Source of the DNA: Diacronema lutheri
Taxonomy: Eukaryota; Haptophyta; Pavlovophyceae; Pavlovales; Pavlovaceae
Reading direction: 5' to 3'
DNA length: 64,000 nucleotides
NCBI GenBank assembly: GCA_019448385.1
Contig: JAGTXO010000048.1
Span: forward strand, 62,001-126,000
Positions 48,253 through 60,200 of this stretch are shown here, in pieces. The notes under the pieces are model-generated. The model was not told where the DNA came from and made no database searches. It saw only the letters and a program-made list of their open reading frames with translations. The position numbers and the translations under genes are program-made. The number at the start of each line of letters is the position of its first letter. Position 1 is the first letter of the stretch.

Positions 48253-51200
48253 ATGGCCTTTGGCTCGCCCGCGCCTGCTGGTCGCTCGCCGCCCGGCCGC
48301 CGCTCGCCGCCGTCGTTGCCGCGCGCGCCGCTCGCGTTTGGCGAGCGCGACGACGACTTTGGCGCCCAGCGGCGGCTCGTCGACGAGCGGCGCGCGCGCG
48401 TGGAGGCGGAGCTGGCGGATCTGCTCGACGCGAGCGGGGGTGCGCCTGCATTTGGCCGGCCGCCGCCGCCGCGCGCGCCCGACGCGCGCGCGCGCGCCGG
48501 CGCGGCGGCCGGCCGCGGCGGCCGGCTTGACGGCGCTCGCATGCTCGGCGCGAGCGACGAGCTGCTCATGCTCGAAACGGCGCTCGCGGTGTGGCGGCGG
48601 CGCACGCGCTTCGCGTCGGCGGGCGTCGAGGCGACCGCGCTCGCGATCGGCGAGCGCGAGCGCTCGCTCGCGAGCGCGCGCTCACCGCCCGCGTCGCAGC
48701 GGCGCGCGCCGCGGCCTTGGGCACCGCCCGACGCGGGCGCGCCATCGGCGGGCGCGTCGCCGGTGCGCGTCGCGCTCGCGTCGCCGTCGTCGTACGGCGC
48801 GGGCGCGTCGGACGCTGGCGACGCCGCCGGCCGCTACGGCTCGCGCAGCTCGACCTCGCCCGCTGCGGGCGCGTCGCTGTCCGACATGGCCGGGCTGCGC
48901 GCGCGCCTGTCGGCGCAGCTGTCCGACATCGAGCGGCTCGAGGCGGAGGTGGACGCGCTCAAGCGGCAGCTGCAGGGCGCGCCGACGGCGGGCGGCGCGG
49001 GCGGCTCGGCCGGCGCGCTCACCCGCCGCCTCGTCGGCGCGGAGGAGGAGCTGCGCTCGACGCTGCTGATGGTCGAGCACCTGCACGGCCGCCTGCGCTC
49101 GGCGGCGCCCGCCGTCGGCGCCGACAGCGGCCGCGCGGCCGGCGGCGCCGGCGGCGGCGGCGGCGTGTTTGGCGTCGCGTCGGTCGAGCTGCGCGGCGGC
49201 GCGAGCGGCGCGGAGGGCGCGTGGCAGCGCACCGCCTCGCCGCACGGCGACCGGCGCACGCCGTCACCGCGCTTTGCGCGCGGCGGCTACGGCGACGCGC
49301 TCAGCTCGCGCGGCTCGTCCGCGTCGTCCAGCGGCGACGGCGGCGGCGGCTCGGGCGACGACCTCGCGGCCGAGTCGCGCGCGGTGCGACTCGCGCGCGC
49401 CCTCGACCGCTGGGCGGCGCTCGCCGCGCGGCGTGAGCTCGGTGGCCGCCTCGGTGTGGCGCATGGCGGCGGTGTGATTGGCGGCGCGTGGTCGCGCTGG
49501 CGTCGCGCGGCGGCCGCGCGGCGCGGCGCGCGCGGCGCGCGCGCGCTGCTGCTCGACGCGGCGATCGTGCAGTGGCTGCGCGCCGAGGCGGCGCGCGCGC
49601 TGAGCGTGTGGGCGGGCGCGCGCGCGCGCGCGAGCGTGCGCGGCGCGCGCGCCGGCGTCGTCCGCCTCCGCCGCGCGCGCCGCGCGCGCGCGCGCGCGCT
49701 GCGCGCGTGGGCGACGGGCGCGTTCGGCGCGCGCTCCGTCGCGATCGGCGCGCGCTTCTACCTCGTCGCGGCGTGCCGCGCGGCGTTCCGCTACGCGCTC
49801 GCGCGGCTGCAGCGGCGCGCGCGGCTGCACGCGACGGCGCGCCTCGTCGGCGCGCGGTCGCTGCGCGCGCGCGTGCGCGCGAGCTGGGCGGGCTGGCGCG
49901 GCGGCGCGGCCGCGGCGGGCGGCACGGGTGGCGCGCGCGCGCGGCTGCGCGCGCTCGTCCGGCGCGCGCGCTCGGGCTCGCTCGGCCGCGCGCTCGCGGC
50001 GTGGACGGGCGCGCGGCGCGCCGCCGCCACTTCGCGTGACGGCCTCGCGCGCGCGCTACGCGGCTGGCGCGCCGCCGAGCGCGGCGGCTCGTGGCGCGCG
50101 TGGATGCGCGCGGCGCGCGCGCGGCGCGTCGCGCGCCGCGCGGGCGCGCGGCTGCGCGCGCGCGCGCTCGCGCGCGGCTGGCGCAGCTGGGCGGAGGCGC
50201 GCGCCGCGCGCGCGCGCGCGCGAGCTCACGCGCGCGTCGCGCTCGCCGCGCTCGCCTCGCGCGCGCTCGCGCGCGGCTGGCGCGCGTGGGCGGACGGCGG
50301 CGCGCTGTCCGCCGCGCGGTTGGCGGGCGCGGCGCTTGCGCACCGCCCGCTGCGCGCCGCGCTCAACGCGTGGGCGGGCGTGGCGGCCGAGTTGGGCGCG
50401 CTGCGCGCCGCGCTCGCGCGCCGCCGGCCCGAGGCGCCCGCGCTGCGCGCGTGGGCGACCGAGGCCGACGCGCGCGCCGCGGCTGACGCCGTCGCGCGCG
50501 TGTGCGCGCTCCGCTGGGCGAGCCGCCACCTGCTCGGCTCGTGGCGCGCGTGGCGCGGCGCGCGCGCGGCGCGCGCGCGCGCGCGCCGCGCCGCACGCCG
50601 GCTCGTGCGCGGCGGCGAGGCGCGCGCGCTGCTCGCGTGGGCCGCGCGTGCGGCCGCGCGCGCCGCGCGCGCCGCGATTGCGCGCCGCGCGCTCTCGCCG
50701 CGGCTGCGCGGCCTGCGCGCGGCGCTTGGCGGCTGGCGGCGCGCGCGCGAGCAGCGCGCGCGTGCGGCACGCGCGCTCGCGCGCGCGGCGCGGCGCGGCG
50801 AGGCGACCGCGCTCGACGGCTGGCGCGCGGCGACCGACCGTTCTGCCGGCGCACGGCGCGCGCTGCGCGTCGCCGCCGCCGGCTGGCGCGCGCGCGGGCT
50901 GCGCGGCGCGCTCAACGGCTGGGCGAGCGCGGCGGCGGGCGGCGCGGCGGCGCGCAGCGCGCTCGCGCACTGGCGGTCCGGCGCGCGCGCGGCCGCGCTG
51001 CGCGGCTGGCGGTCGGTGGCGGCCGCGCGGCGTGCCAAGCGCGCGCTCGTCGCGCGCGCGCTGCGCGCCGGCACGGCGCGCGCGGTCGCGCTGCGCGGCT
51101 GGCGGTCGGTGGCGGCCGCGCGGCGTGCCGAGCGCGCGCTCGTCGCGCGCGCGCTGCGCGCCGGCACGGCGCGCGCGGTCGCGCTGCGCGGCTGGCGCGC

Positions 51201-54200
51201 GGGCGCGGCCGCGCGGCGCGGCGCGCGCGCGCGCGCGACGCGCGCGCTGCGCGCCGGCTCGGCGCGCGCGGTCGCGCTGCGCAGCTGGCGGTCGGCGGCC
51301 GCCGCGCGGCGTGCCGAGCGCGCGCTCGTCGCGCGCGCGCTGCGCGCCGGCACGGCGCGCGCGGTCGCGCTGCGCGGCTGGCGCGCGGGCGCGGCCGCGC
51401 GGCGCGGCGCGCGCGCGCGCGCGACGCGCGTGCTGCGCGCCGGCTCGGCGCGCGCGGTCGCGCTGCGCGGCTGGCGCGCGGGCGCGGCGGCGCGCGGCGC
51501 GCACACCGCGGCGGCGCGCGGCGGAGCGGCAACGTGGCTGCGTCGCGCCGAGGCCGGCGCGCTGCGCGCCTGGGTCGGCGAGCTCGCGGCGCGCTGGGCG
51601 ATGCGGCGCGCGGCCACGCGGCTGCGCGCGCGCGGCCGCGGCCGCGCGCTCGACGGCTGGCGTGCGTCGGCGTCGGCACGGCGTGCGGAGCGCGCGCTCG
51701 GAGCGCGCGCGCTGCGCGCCGGCACGGCGCTCGGCCGCGCGGCGCGCGGCTGGCGCGCGGGCGCGGCCGCGCGCCGGCGGCTCGCGGCGACCGCGTCGCG
51801 CTGGCGGCGGCCGCGCGCTGCCGCCGCGTTCCGCGCGTGGCGCGGCGCGACGCCAGCGGCGGCGCGCTCGCGCGCCGAGGCGACGGCCGCGATGCGCGCC
51901 GTCCTTGCGTTGCGCTCGCTTCCGCTCGCGCGCGCGCTGCGCGGCTGGTGGCAGCACGCCGCCGAGCGCGTCGCCGAGCGCGCCGTGGTGGCACGCGTCG
52001 CGCGTGGCGCCGAGCTCGGCGCGCTGCGCGCCTGGCTCGACGCGGCGGCCGGCGCGGCGCGCGCACGGCGTGCGGCGCGGCGTTGGGCGAATGCGGCGGT
52101 TGGCCGCTCGTGGCGCGCGTGGCTCGCGGTCGCGGAGGCGGTCGCGGTCGCGGCGGTCGTGCTGGCGCGCGCGGCCAACCGCGGCGCGCACCGCGCGCTG
52201 CTCGGCTGGGCGGACGGCGCGGCGGCTCGCGCGGACGGCGCGCGCGCGACGGCGGATGCGGCGCGCGCGTGGGCGAGCGGCGCGCACCGCGCGCCGTGGG
52301 CGGCGTGGGCGCGCGCGGCGCGGCAGCGGCGCACGGGCCGCTCGGCCGTGCTGCGGCTGCGCCGGCGCGGCGAGGCGCGCGCGCTGCTGCGCTGGTCGGG
52401 CTGGGCGGACGCGCTCGCGGACGCGCGCGACACGCTGGCGCGCGCGGGCGCGTCGCTCGCGCGACGCGGCGAAGTGCGCGCGCTGCGCGGCTGGGCCGAC
52501 GCGACGGCGCGCAGCGCGCGCGCGCGCGCGCACGCGGCGCGCTGGGCGCGGCGCGCCGAGGCGCGCGCGTTGCGCAGCTGGGCGGAGCGCTCGGCCGGGC
52601 TTGGCGTGGCGGAGGAGGGGCTCGCTCGCACCGTCGGCGCTTGGCGCCTTGCCGCCGTGCGCGGCTCGTGGCGCGGCTGGCGCGCCGCACGGCACGCGTG
52701 GCGCGCGGGCAAGGCGGTCGTCCATCGGCTGCGCCGGCGCGGCGAGGCGCGCGCGCTGCTGCGCTGGTCGGGCTGGGCGGACGCGCTCGCGGACGCGCGT
52801 TACACGCTGGCGCGCGCGGGCGCGTCGCTCGCCAACCGGCCGGCGCGCGCCGCGCTCAACGCGCTCCTTGCGCACGCGGCCGACGTTGCGCGGCTGCGAC
52901 CGGCGGGCGCGCGGTTCGCGCGTCGCGCGCTCGCGCGTGGCTTCGACGGATGGGCCGCAACGGCGCGCGCGCACGGCGCGCCGCGCGCGGTGGGCGCGCG
53001 CGCGCTGCGCGCGTGGGTGCGCGCTGCGTCCGGCCGCGCGCTCCGCTGCTGGCGCGCGGGCGTGCGCGAGGCGCGTATCCTCCTGCGCACCGCCGCTCGC
53101 GCGGGCGGCGGCGCGCGCGCGCGCGCCGCGCGCGCGCTTGGCGCGTGGATGGCTGCGCGCGCAGACGTGCGAGGCGCGGCGCGCGTTCTTCGGCGCGCGC
53201 GCACGGCGCTCGCGCTGCGCGGCGCGCGGCTCGCGCTGCACGTGTGGGCGTCTGCCGCAATCGATCGGCGGCGCGCGCGCGCGCTCGGCGCGCGCTGGGT
53301 GGCGCCCGGCCTCGCCGCGTCGTGGACGTTTTGGCGCGGAGCGGCGAACGACCGCGCGCGCGCGTCCGTCTCGGCGCGCGCGTGGCGGGCGGGCGCGCGC
53401 GGCGCGGCGCTCCGCCGCTGGCGCGCCGTGCGCGCGCGCGCCGCGGCCGATCCGGCTCTGCACGTACCCGTGCGCCGCTGGCGCCGGCGCGCGACGCACG
53501 CGGCGATGGGAGCGCTGCGCGACGGCGCGCGCTCGCGCCGCACGCGGCGTGGCGCCCTCGCGCGCCTGCGCGCGCGCGGCGTGTCCGCGGCGCTCAACGG
53601 CTGGGTCGAGAGCGCCGCCGAGGCGCGCGCGCACGAGGCGGCGCGCGCGCGCGCGCGCGAGCGGCTGCGGCTGCGGCGCGAGGGCGGCGCGATGCGTGGC
53701 TGGGCGGCGGGCGCGGCGAGGCGGCGGCTCGGCGCACGCGCGCTCGCGCGCGCGACGCGCGGCGCCGAGGCCGCCGCGCTCGCGGGCTGGCGCGCGTCGG
53801 CCACGGTCGTGCGCCGCGCGGCCACGCGGCTGCGCGGCGCCGGCGCGTCGCTCCGCGCGCGTGGCGCGCGCGCCGCGCTCAACTCCTGGCGTGCCGACGC
53901 GGCGGACGCGCGCGCGGCGCGGCGCACGCTCGGCACGCTCACGTCGCGCACGCGCCGCGCCGCCTTCAACGCGTGGCGAGGCACGCTCGCCGGCGCGGAC
54001 GGCGCGCGCACGCGCGGCAGCGCCGGCGGCGCGACGCGCGCGGCGGCGCGCCTGGCCCGGCGCGGCGAGGCGCGCGCGCTGCTGCGCTTGGCAGAGGCGG
54101 GCGTAGCGCGTCGCGCGCGCCGCGTCGCCGCGTCGCGCTGGCGGCTGCGCGCCGCCGCCGGCGCGCAGCGCGCGTGGCGCGGCGCGGCGGCGAGCCGGCG

Positions 54201-57200
54201 GCACGCGCGCCGCGCGGGCGCGCGGCTCGCGCGTCACGCGCTCGCGCGCGGCTTCGCCGGCTGGCGCGCGGGCGCGGCGAGCGGCGGCGCGGCGCGCGCG
54301 ACGCTCGCGCGAGCCGCGCGCCGGTGGACGGCGGGCGGGCTCGGCCGCTCGTGGCGCGCGTGGCTCGCGGTCGCGGAGGCGGTCGCGGTCGCGGCGGTCG
54401 TGCTCGCGCGCGCGGCCAACCGCGGCGCGCATCGCGCGCTGCTCGGCTGGGCGGACGGCGCGGCGGCTCGCGCGGACGGCGCGCGCGCGACGGCGGACGC
54501 GGCGCGCGCGTGGGCGAGCGGCGCGCACCGCGCGCCGTGGGCGGCGTGGGCGCGCGCGGCGCGGCAGCGGCGCACGGGCCGCTCGGCCGTGCTGCGGCTG
54601 CGCCGGCGCGGCGAGGCGCGCGCGCTGCTGCGCTGGTCGGGCTGGGCGGACGCGCTCGCGGACGCGCGTTACACGCTGGCGCGCGCGGGCGCGTCGCTCG
54701 CGCGACGCGGCGAAGTGCGCGCGCTGCGCGGCTGGGCCGACGCGGCGGCGCGCAGCGCGCGCGCGCGCGCGCGCACGCGGCGCGCTGGGCGCGGCGCGCC
54801 GAGGCGCGCGCGTTGCGCAGCTGGGCGGAGCGCTCGGCCGGGCTTGGCGTGGCGGAGGAGGGGCTCGCTCGCACCGTCGGCGCTTGGCGCCTTGCCGCCG
54901 TGCGCGGCTCGTGGCGCGGCTTGCGCGCCGCACGGCACGCGTGGCGCGCGGGCAAGGCGGTCGTCCATCGGCTGCGCCGGCGCGGCGAGGCGCGCGCGCT
55001 CGGCGCATGGACGGCGTGGGTGGACGCGCTCGCGGACGCGCGCGCGGCGGGCGCGCGCGCCGCGCGCGCGCTCGCGCGCGCGGGCGAGGCGCGCGCGTTG
55101 CGCGGCTGGGCGGAGGGCGCTGGCGCGGCCAAGGCGCTGCGCGGCGCGGCCGCGCGGCTGCGCCGGCGTGGCGAGGCGCGCGCGCTGCTCGGCTGGCGCG
55201 CGCGCGCGCGCGTCGCGGAGGGCGCGCGGCGCTCGCTCGGCCGTCGCGCGTCCAAGGCGGGCAAGTTGCTCGCATCGCCCGCCGCGCGCGCCACGCGCGG
55301 CGCGCTTCGCGGCTGGGCGGCGGGCTCGGCGCGGCGCGGCGTGCTGCGCCGCGCCGTGCGCCGCCTCACGCACGGCGCGTCGGCGCGCGCGCTTGCCGGC
55401 TGGGCGGGCGGCGCGGCGGGCGCGGCGGCGGCGCGTGCCGCGCTCCGCGCGGCGGCGGCGCGCTGGTTGCGTGCAGCGCTGTGCGCGTCGTGGATGTGCT
55501 GGGCGGCCGGCGCTCGGGCGCGCCGCGCCGGCCGGCGCGCAGGCGCGCGGCTCGCACGCCGCGCGGAGGCGCGCGCGCTGCTCCGCTGGGCGGGCTGGGC
55601 GACCGGACTCGACGACGCACGCGCGCTCGGCGCGCGCGCGGGCGCGTCGCTCGCGCGGCGTGGCGAGGCGCGCGCGCTGCGCGGCTGGGCTGATGGCGCC
55701 GACGAGGTGCGCGCGCGCCACGTCGCCGCGTCGCACTGGCGGCTGCGCGCCGCCGCCGGCGCGCAGCGCGCGTGGCGCGACGCGGCGGCGAGCCGGCGGC
55801 ACGCGCGCCGCGCGGGCGCGCGGCTCGCGCGTCACGCGCTCGCGCGCGGCTTCGCCGGCTGGCGCGCGGGCGCGGCGAGCGGCGGCGCGGCGCGCGCGAC
55901 GCTCGCGCGAGCCGCGCGCCGGTGGACGGCGGGCGGGCTCGGCCGCTCGTGGCGCGCGTGGCTCGCGGTCGCGGAGGCGGTCGCGGTCGCGGCGGTCGTG
56001 CTCGCGCGCGCGGCCAACCGCGGCGCGCATCGCGCGCTGCTCGGCTGGGCGGACGGCGCGGCGGCTCGCGCGGACGGCGCGCGCGCGACGGCGGACGCGG
56101 CGCGCGCGTGGGCGAGCGGCGCGCACCGCGCGCCGTGGGCGGCGTGGGCGCGCGCGGCGCGGCAGCGGCGCACGGGCCGCTCGGCCGTGCTGCGGCTGCG
56201 CCGGCGCGGCGAGGCGCGCGCGCTGCTGCGCTGGTCGGGCTGGGCGGACGCGCTCGCGGACGCGCGTTACACGCTGGCGCGCGCGGGCGCGTCGCTCGCG
56301 CGACGCGGCGAAGTGCGCGCGCTGCGCGGCTGGGCCGACGCGGCGGCGCGCAGCGCGCGCGCGCGCGCGCACGCGGCGCGCTGGGCGCGGCGCGCCGAGG
56401 CGCGCGCGTTGCGCAGCTGGGCGGAGCGCTCGGCCGGGCTTGGCGTGGCGGAGGAGGGGCTCGCTCGCACCGTCGGCGCTTGGCGCCTTGCCGCCGTGCG
56501 CGGCTCGTGGCGCGGCTGGCGCGCCGCACGGCACGCGTGGCGCGCGGGCAAGGCGGTCGTCCATCGGCTGCGCCGGCGCGGCGAGGCGCGCGCGCTCGGC
56601 GCATGGACGGCGTGGGTGGACGCGCTCGCGGACGCGCGCGCGGCGGGCGCGCGCGCCGCGCGCGCGCTCGCGCGCGCGGGCGAGGCGCGCGCGCTGCGAT
56701 GCTGGCTCGACGCAGCGGCGCGCGCGCGCGGCGCGCGTGCGCACGCGGCGCGCTGGGCGCGGCGCACCGAGGCGCGCGTGCTGCGCGGCTGGGTCGACGC
56801 CGCGGCCGACGCGGCGGATGGCACCGCGTTGCTCGCGACGTGCGCGCGCCGATGGGCGGCGGCTGCGCTCGTCGGCTCAGCGCACGGCTGGCGCGCGGCG
56901 GGCGCGCTCTGGCGCGCCGGCAGGCGCGCGGGCATGCGGCTGCGCCGGCGTGGCGAGGCGCGCGCGCTCGCGCGCTGGGCTGCGCGGCGCGAGCGCGCCG
57001 GCCGCGTGCGAGCGCGCGCGGCCGCGTGCGCGCGCGCGCTCGCCGGCGGCCGACGCGCGCGCGCGCTGCTGTGCTGGGCGGCCGGCGCCGAGCGCGCGGC
57101 GCACGCGCGCGGCGCGCGCGCGCGGAGCATGGCGCGCGGCGCGGCGAGCGTGCTCCGCCGCGCGGCCAATCCGGTGCGCGCGTGGCGTCACGCGGCCGCC

Positions 57201-60200
57201 GTCGCGCGCGCGGCGCGCGCCGCGCGCGGCGCGCGCCGCGCACGCGCGTGCACGCGCGCGCTTCGCCGCTGGGCGCTGAGCGCGGCGGTGCATGGCGCGC
57301 TCGGCGCCTTGGCCGAGCGTGGCGGGGCGGGCGCGCCGCGCCGCGCCGCCGCGCGCGCGTGGCTCGGCTGGCAGCGCGCGAACGCGCGCGCGCGCCGCAC
57401 GAGGCGCGCGCGCGCCTTTGCGCTCGGCGCGCACGCCGACGGCGCGCTCTTCGCGTGGCGTCGCGCGGCGGCGAGCGCGCGGCATGCGCGCGCGCGTTTG
57501 GCCGGCGCGGTGCTCGCGCGGCTCGCGCGGCACGCGCGGCACGGCGCCACGTCGCGCGCGCTAGCCGACGCCGCCGCGCTCCTGGGCGCGCGCGCGGCCG
57601 CCGGCCGGGCCGTCCGCCGCCTGCGCGCGTGGGCGCTCGCCGCCGAGTTTTGCGCGCGGCTGCTCGCCGAGCGGCGGCGCGCCGCCGCGCGCGCCGCGCT
57701 CGGCCGCTGGCGGCTCGGCTGGCTGCGCGGCGCGGTGCGAGCCGAGCGGCTGCGCGCGTGCGCGCGCTGGGCGGGCGCGGCGGCCGCGCGCCGCACCTGG
57801 CGGCGCTGGCGGCGCGGCGCGCGCGCGCTGCGCGCGTTCGCCGACGCGGGCGCGCGGCTCGCCGCGTCGACGGCGGGCGGCGCGCTCCGCGTGTCGTGGC
57901 GCGGCTGGCGCGCCGCGCGCGCGCGCGCCGACGTGCGATGGCGCGCCGCGCGGCTCCCGCTCCGCCAGGCCGCGCGCCGGCTGCTCGGCGCGGCTGCCGC
58001 CGTCGCGCGCGCGCGCGCGCGCGCCGCGCGCGCGCTCGGCGGCGGCCCGCTGCGCGCCACCCGCCGCACCGCGCTCGCGCGCTGGCGCACCAGCGCGCGC
58101 GCCGCTCGCGCGCTCGCGCGCTCGGCGGCGCGGCTCGGCGCCGCGCGTGCGGGCGGGCCCGTCGAGCGCGCGTTCGCGGCGATCCGCGCGCTCGCGCGGC
58201 CGAGCGCCGAGGCGGCGCGGTCGGCGCGCCGCGCGCACCTCGCCGACGCGCTGCGCGCGCTGCGCGCGCGCGGTGCGGCGCGCGCGCGCGCAAGCCGCGC
58301 AGGCGCACGTGCGGCGGCGGTGTGGGCGGGCGCCGCGCCGCGTGACGTGCTGCGCACGTGGGCCGCGCACGCGGCGCGCGCCGAGGCGGCCGCGCTCGTC
58401 GCGCGCCGCTGGTCGCGCGCCAGCGGCAGGGCGGCGCTCGGCTCGCTCGCCGGCGCGGCCGTGTCGGCGTCGCGCCTGCGCGCGGCCGCGCTCGCGTGGG
58501 GCTTGCGTGCGCTGCGCGGAAGCTGGGCGGCGTGGGCGCTCGAGGCGCGCGGCTTCCTGTCGCTCGGCGGCGCACTCGGCTGGTGGATGCACGGCGCGCG
58601 CGGCGCGGCGTTCACACGCTGGCTCGGCGCGCGCGCCGCGCGCGCGGCGGACGAAGTGGCGCGCGCGGTCGCCGCGCGCCGCTGGGCGGGCGCGGCAGCG
58701 CTCGGCGCGTGGCGCAGCTGGGCGCGCGCTGCGGCGGAGCGTCGGCTTGCGCTCCGCGCCGCGCAGGGCTTTGCGGACGGCGAGCTGGCGCGCCTGTTCC
58801 ACGCGTGGGCGCAGGGCGTGGCCGAGCGGTCGGCGGCGGCCGCACGCCTCGCGATCCCGGCGCGCCGGTGGCTGCGGCGGCGGACGGCGGCGGCGCTCGA
58901 CGGCTGGCGCGATCGTGCGGTCGGCCGGTCGCTGCAGCTCGCGGCGGCGCGCCACCTGCTGCACGGCGCGCTGCTGCGCGGCTTTGCGCGCTGGTCGGCG
59001 GGCGTTGCGGCGCTGTCCTCGGCGCGCGCGCTGCTTCGCACTGCGGTGCACGGCTGGGCCTCGCGCGCAGTGCGTGCGGCGTGGCGCGGCTGGGCGTTCG
59101 CGGCCGTGCTGCGCGCGCTGCTTGCGCGTGGCGCACGGGGCTTTGCGCACGGCGAGCTGGCGCGGCGCTTCGACGGCTGGCGCGACGTGCGCGCCGCAGC
59201 GCTCGCGCGCCGCGTGGCACTCGCGCCGGCGATCGGCCGGTGGCTGCGCAGGCGGACGGCGGCCGCGCTCGACGGCTGGCGCAGCACGGCGGCCGATCGC
59301 GCGCTCCAACTCGTGGCGGCGCGCCACCTGCTGCACGGCGCGCTGCTGCGCGGCTGTGCGCGCTGGGCGACAACTGTGCGCGTGCGTCGTGCGGCGCTCG
59401 ACGTGCTGCGCGCGCCGCTCCGCCGCTGGGCCGCGCGGCGCATCGGGCATGCATGGCGCGCCTGGGCCGACGCGCTGCACGTGGTCGTGCTGCTGCGGCG
59501 CGGCGCGCGCGCGCTTCGCAACGGCAACTCGGCGCGCGCACTTGACACGTGGAGCGCAAACGTTGGCCTGTGGCGGGCGGCGAACAACGCGCGCCGGCGC
59601 GCCGTCAATGCATGGACAGGCGTAGCGCTGCTCGCCTCGTGGGCGACATGGGCCAACGCGGCGATGGCGCGCGCGCTCCGCGCGCGCGCCGCGCGCCGCT
59701 GGGCTCGTGGCGCGCTGCCGCCGCACCACCGAGCGCTGCTCGAATGGACGGAGCGCGCCATCGCCGCGCGAGCCACGCGCGGCGCGCTCGCCCGCGTGCG
59801 CGCACGCACGCACGGCGTTCACGTGCGCGGCGCCTTTGGCGCGTGGCGCAGCACCGCGGCTTCGCGTGGCGCGCGCGCGCGCGCCGTGCGCGCGCTGCTA
59901 CGCCCCGCCGAGGCGGCGGTGCTGCGCGGCTGGTGCTCGGCCGCGGCGGCCGCGAAGGCCAACAGTGCGATGCGTCGCGCCGTCGATCGCGGCTGGAAGC
60001 GCCGCGCCGAGCGTGCGGCGCTCGGCTCGTGGGCGTCGCACGCAACCGGCGCCGGCCGCCTGCGCGCGAGCGCGCGCCTTTGGGCGGCGGGTGCGCTCGG
60101 TGCGGCGCTCATGCGCTGGGCGGGGCGCACGCGCGCTGCGCGCACGCGCGCGCGCGCGTGCGTGCGCGAGAGCGCGCTCGGCGTACACTCCGCGCTGCAT

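Noticed and set aside
49928-55275. Kilobase-long Arg/Ala-rich open frames on both strands over the giant gene
   Set aside because: They lack the Trp periodicity and are by-products of extreme GC content, which removes stop codons from most frames.
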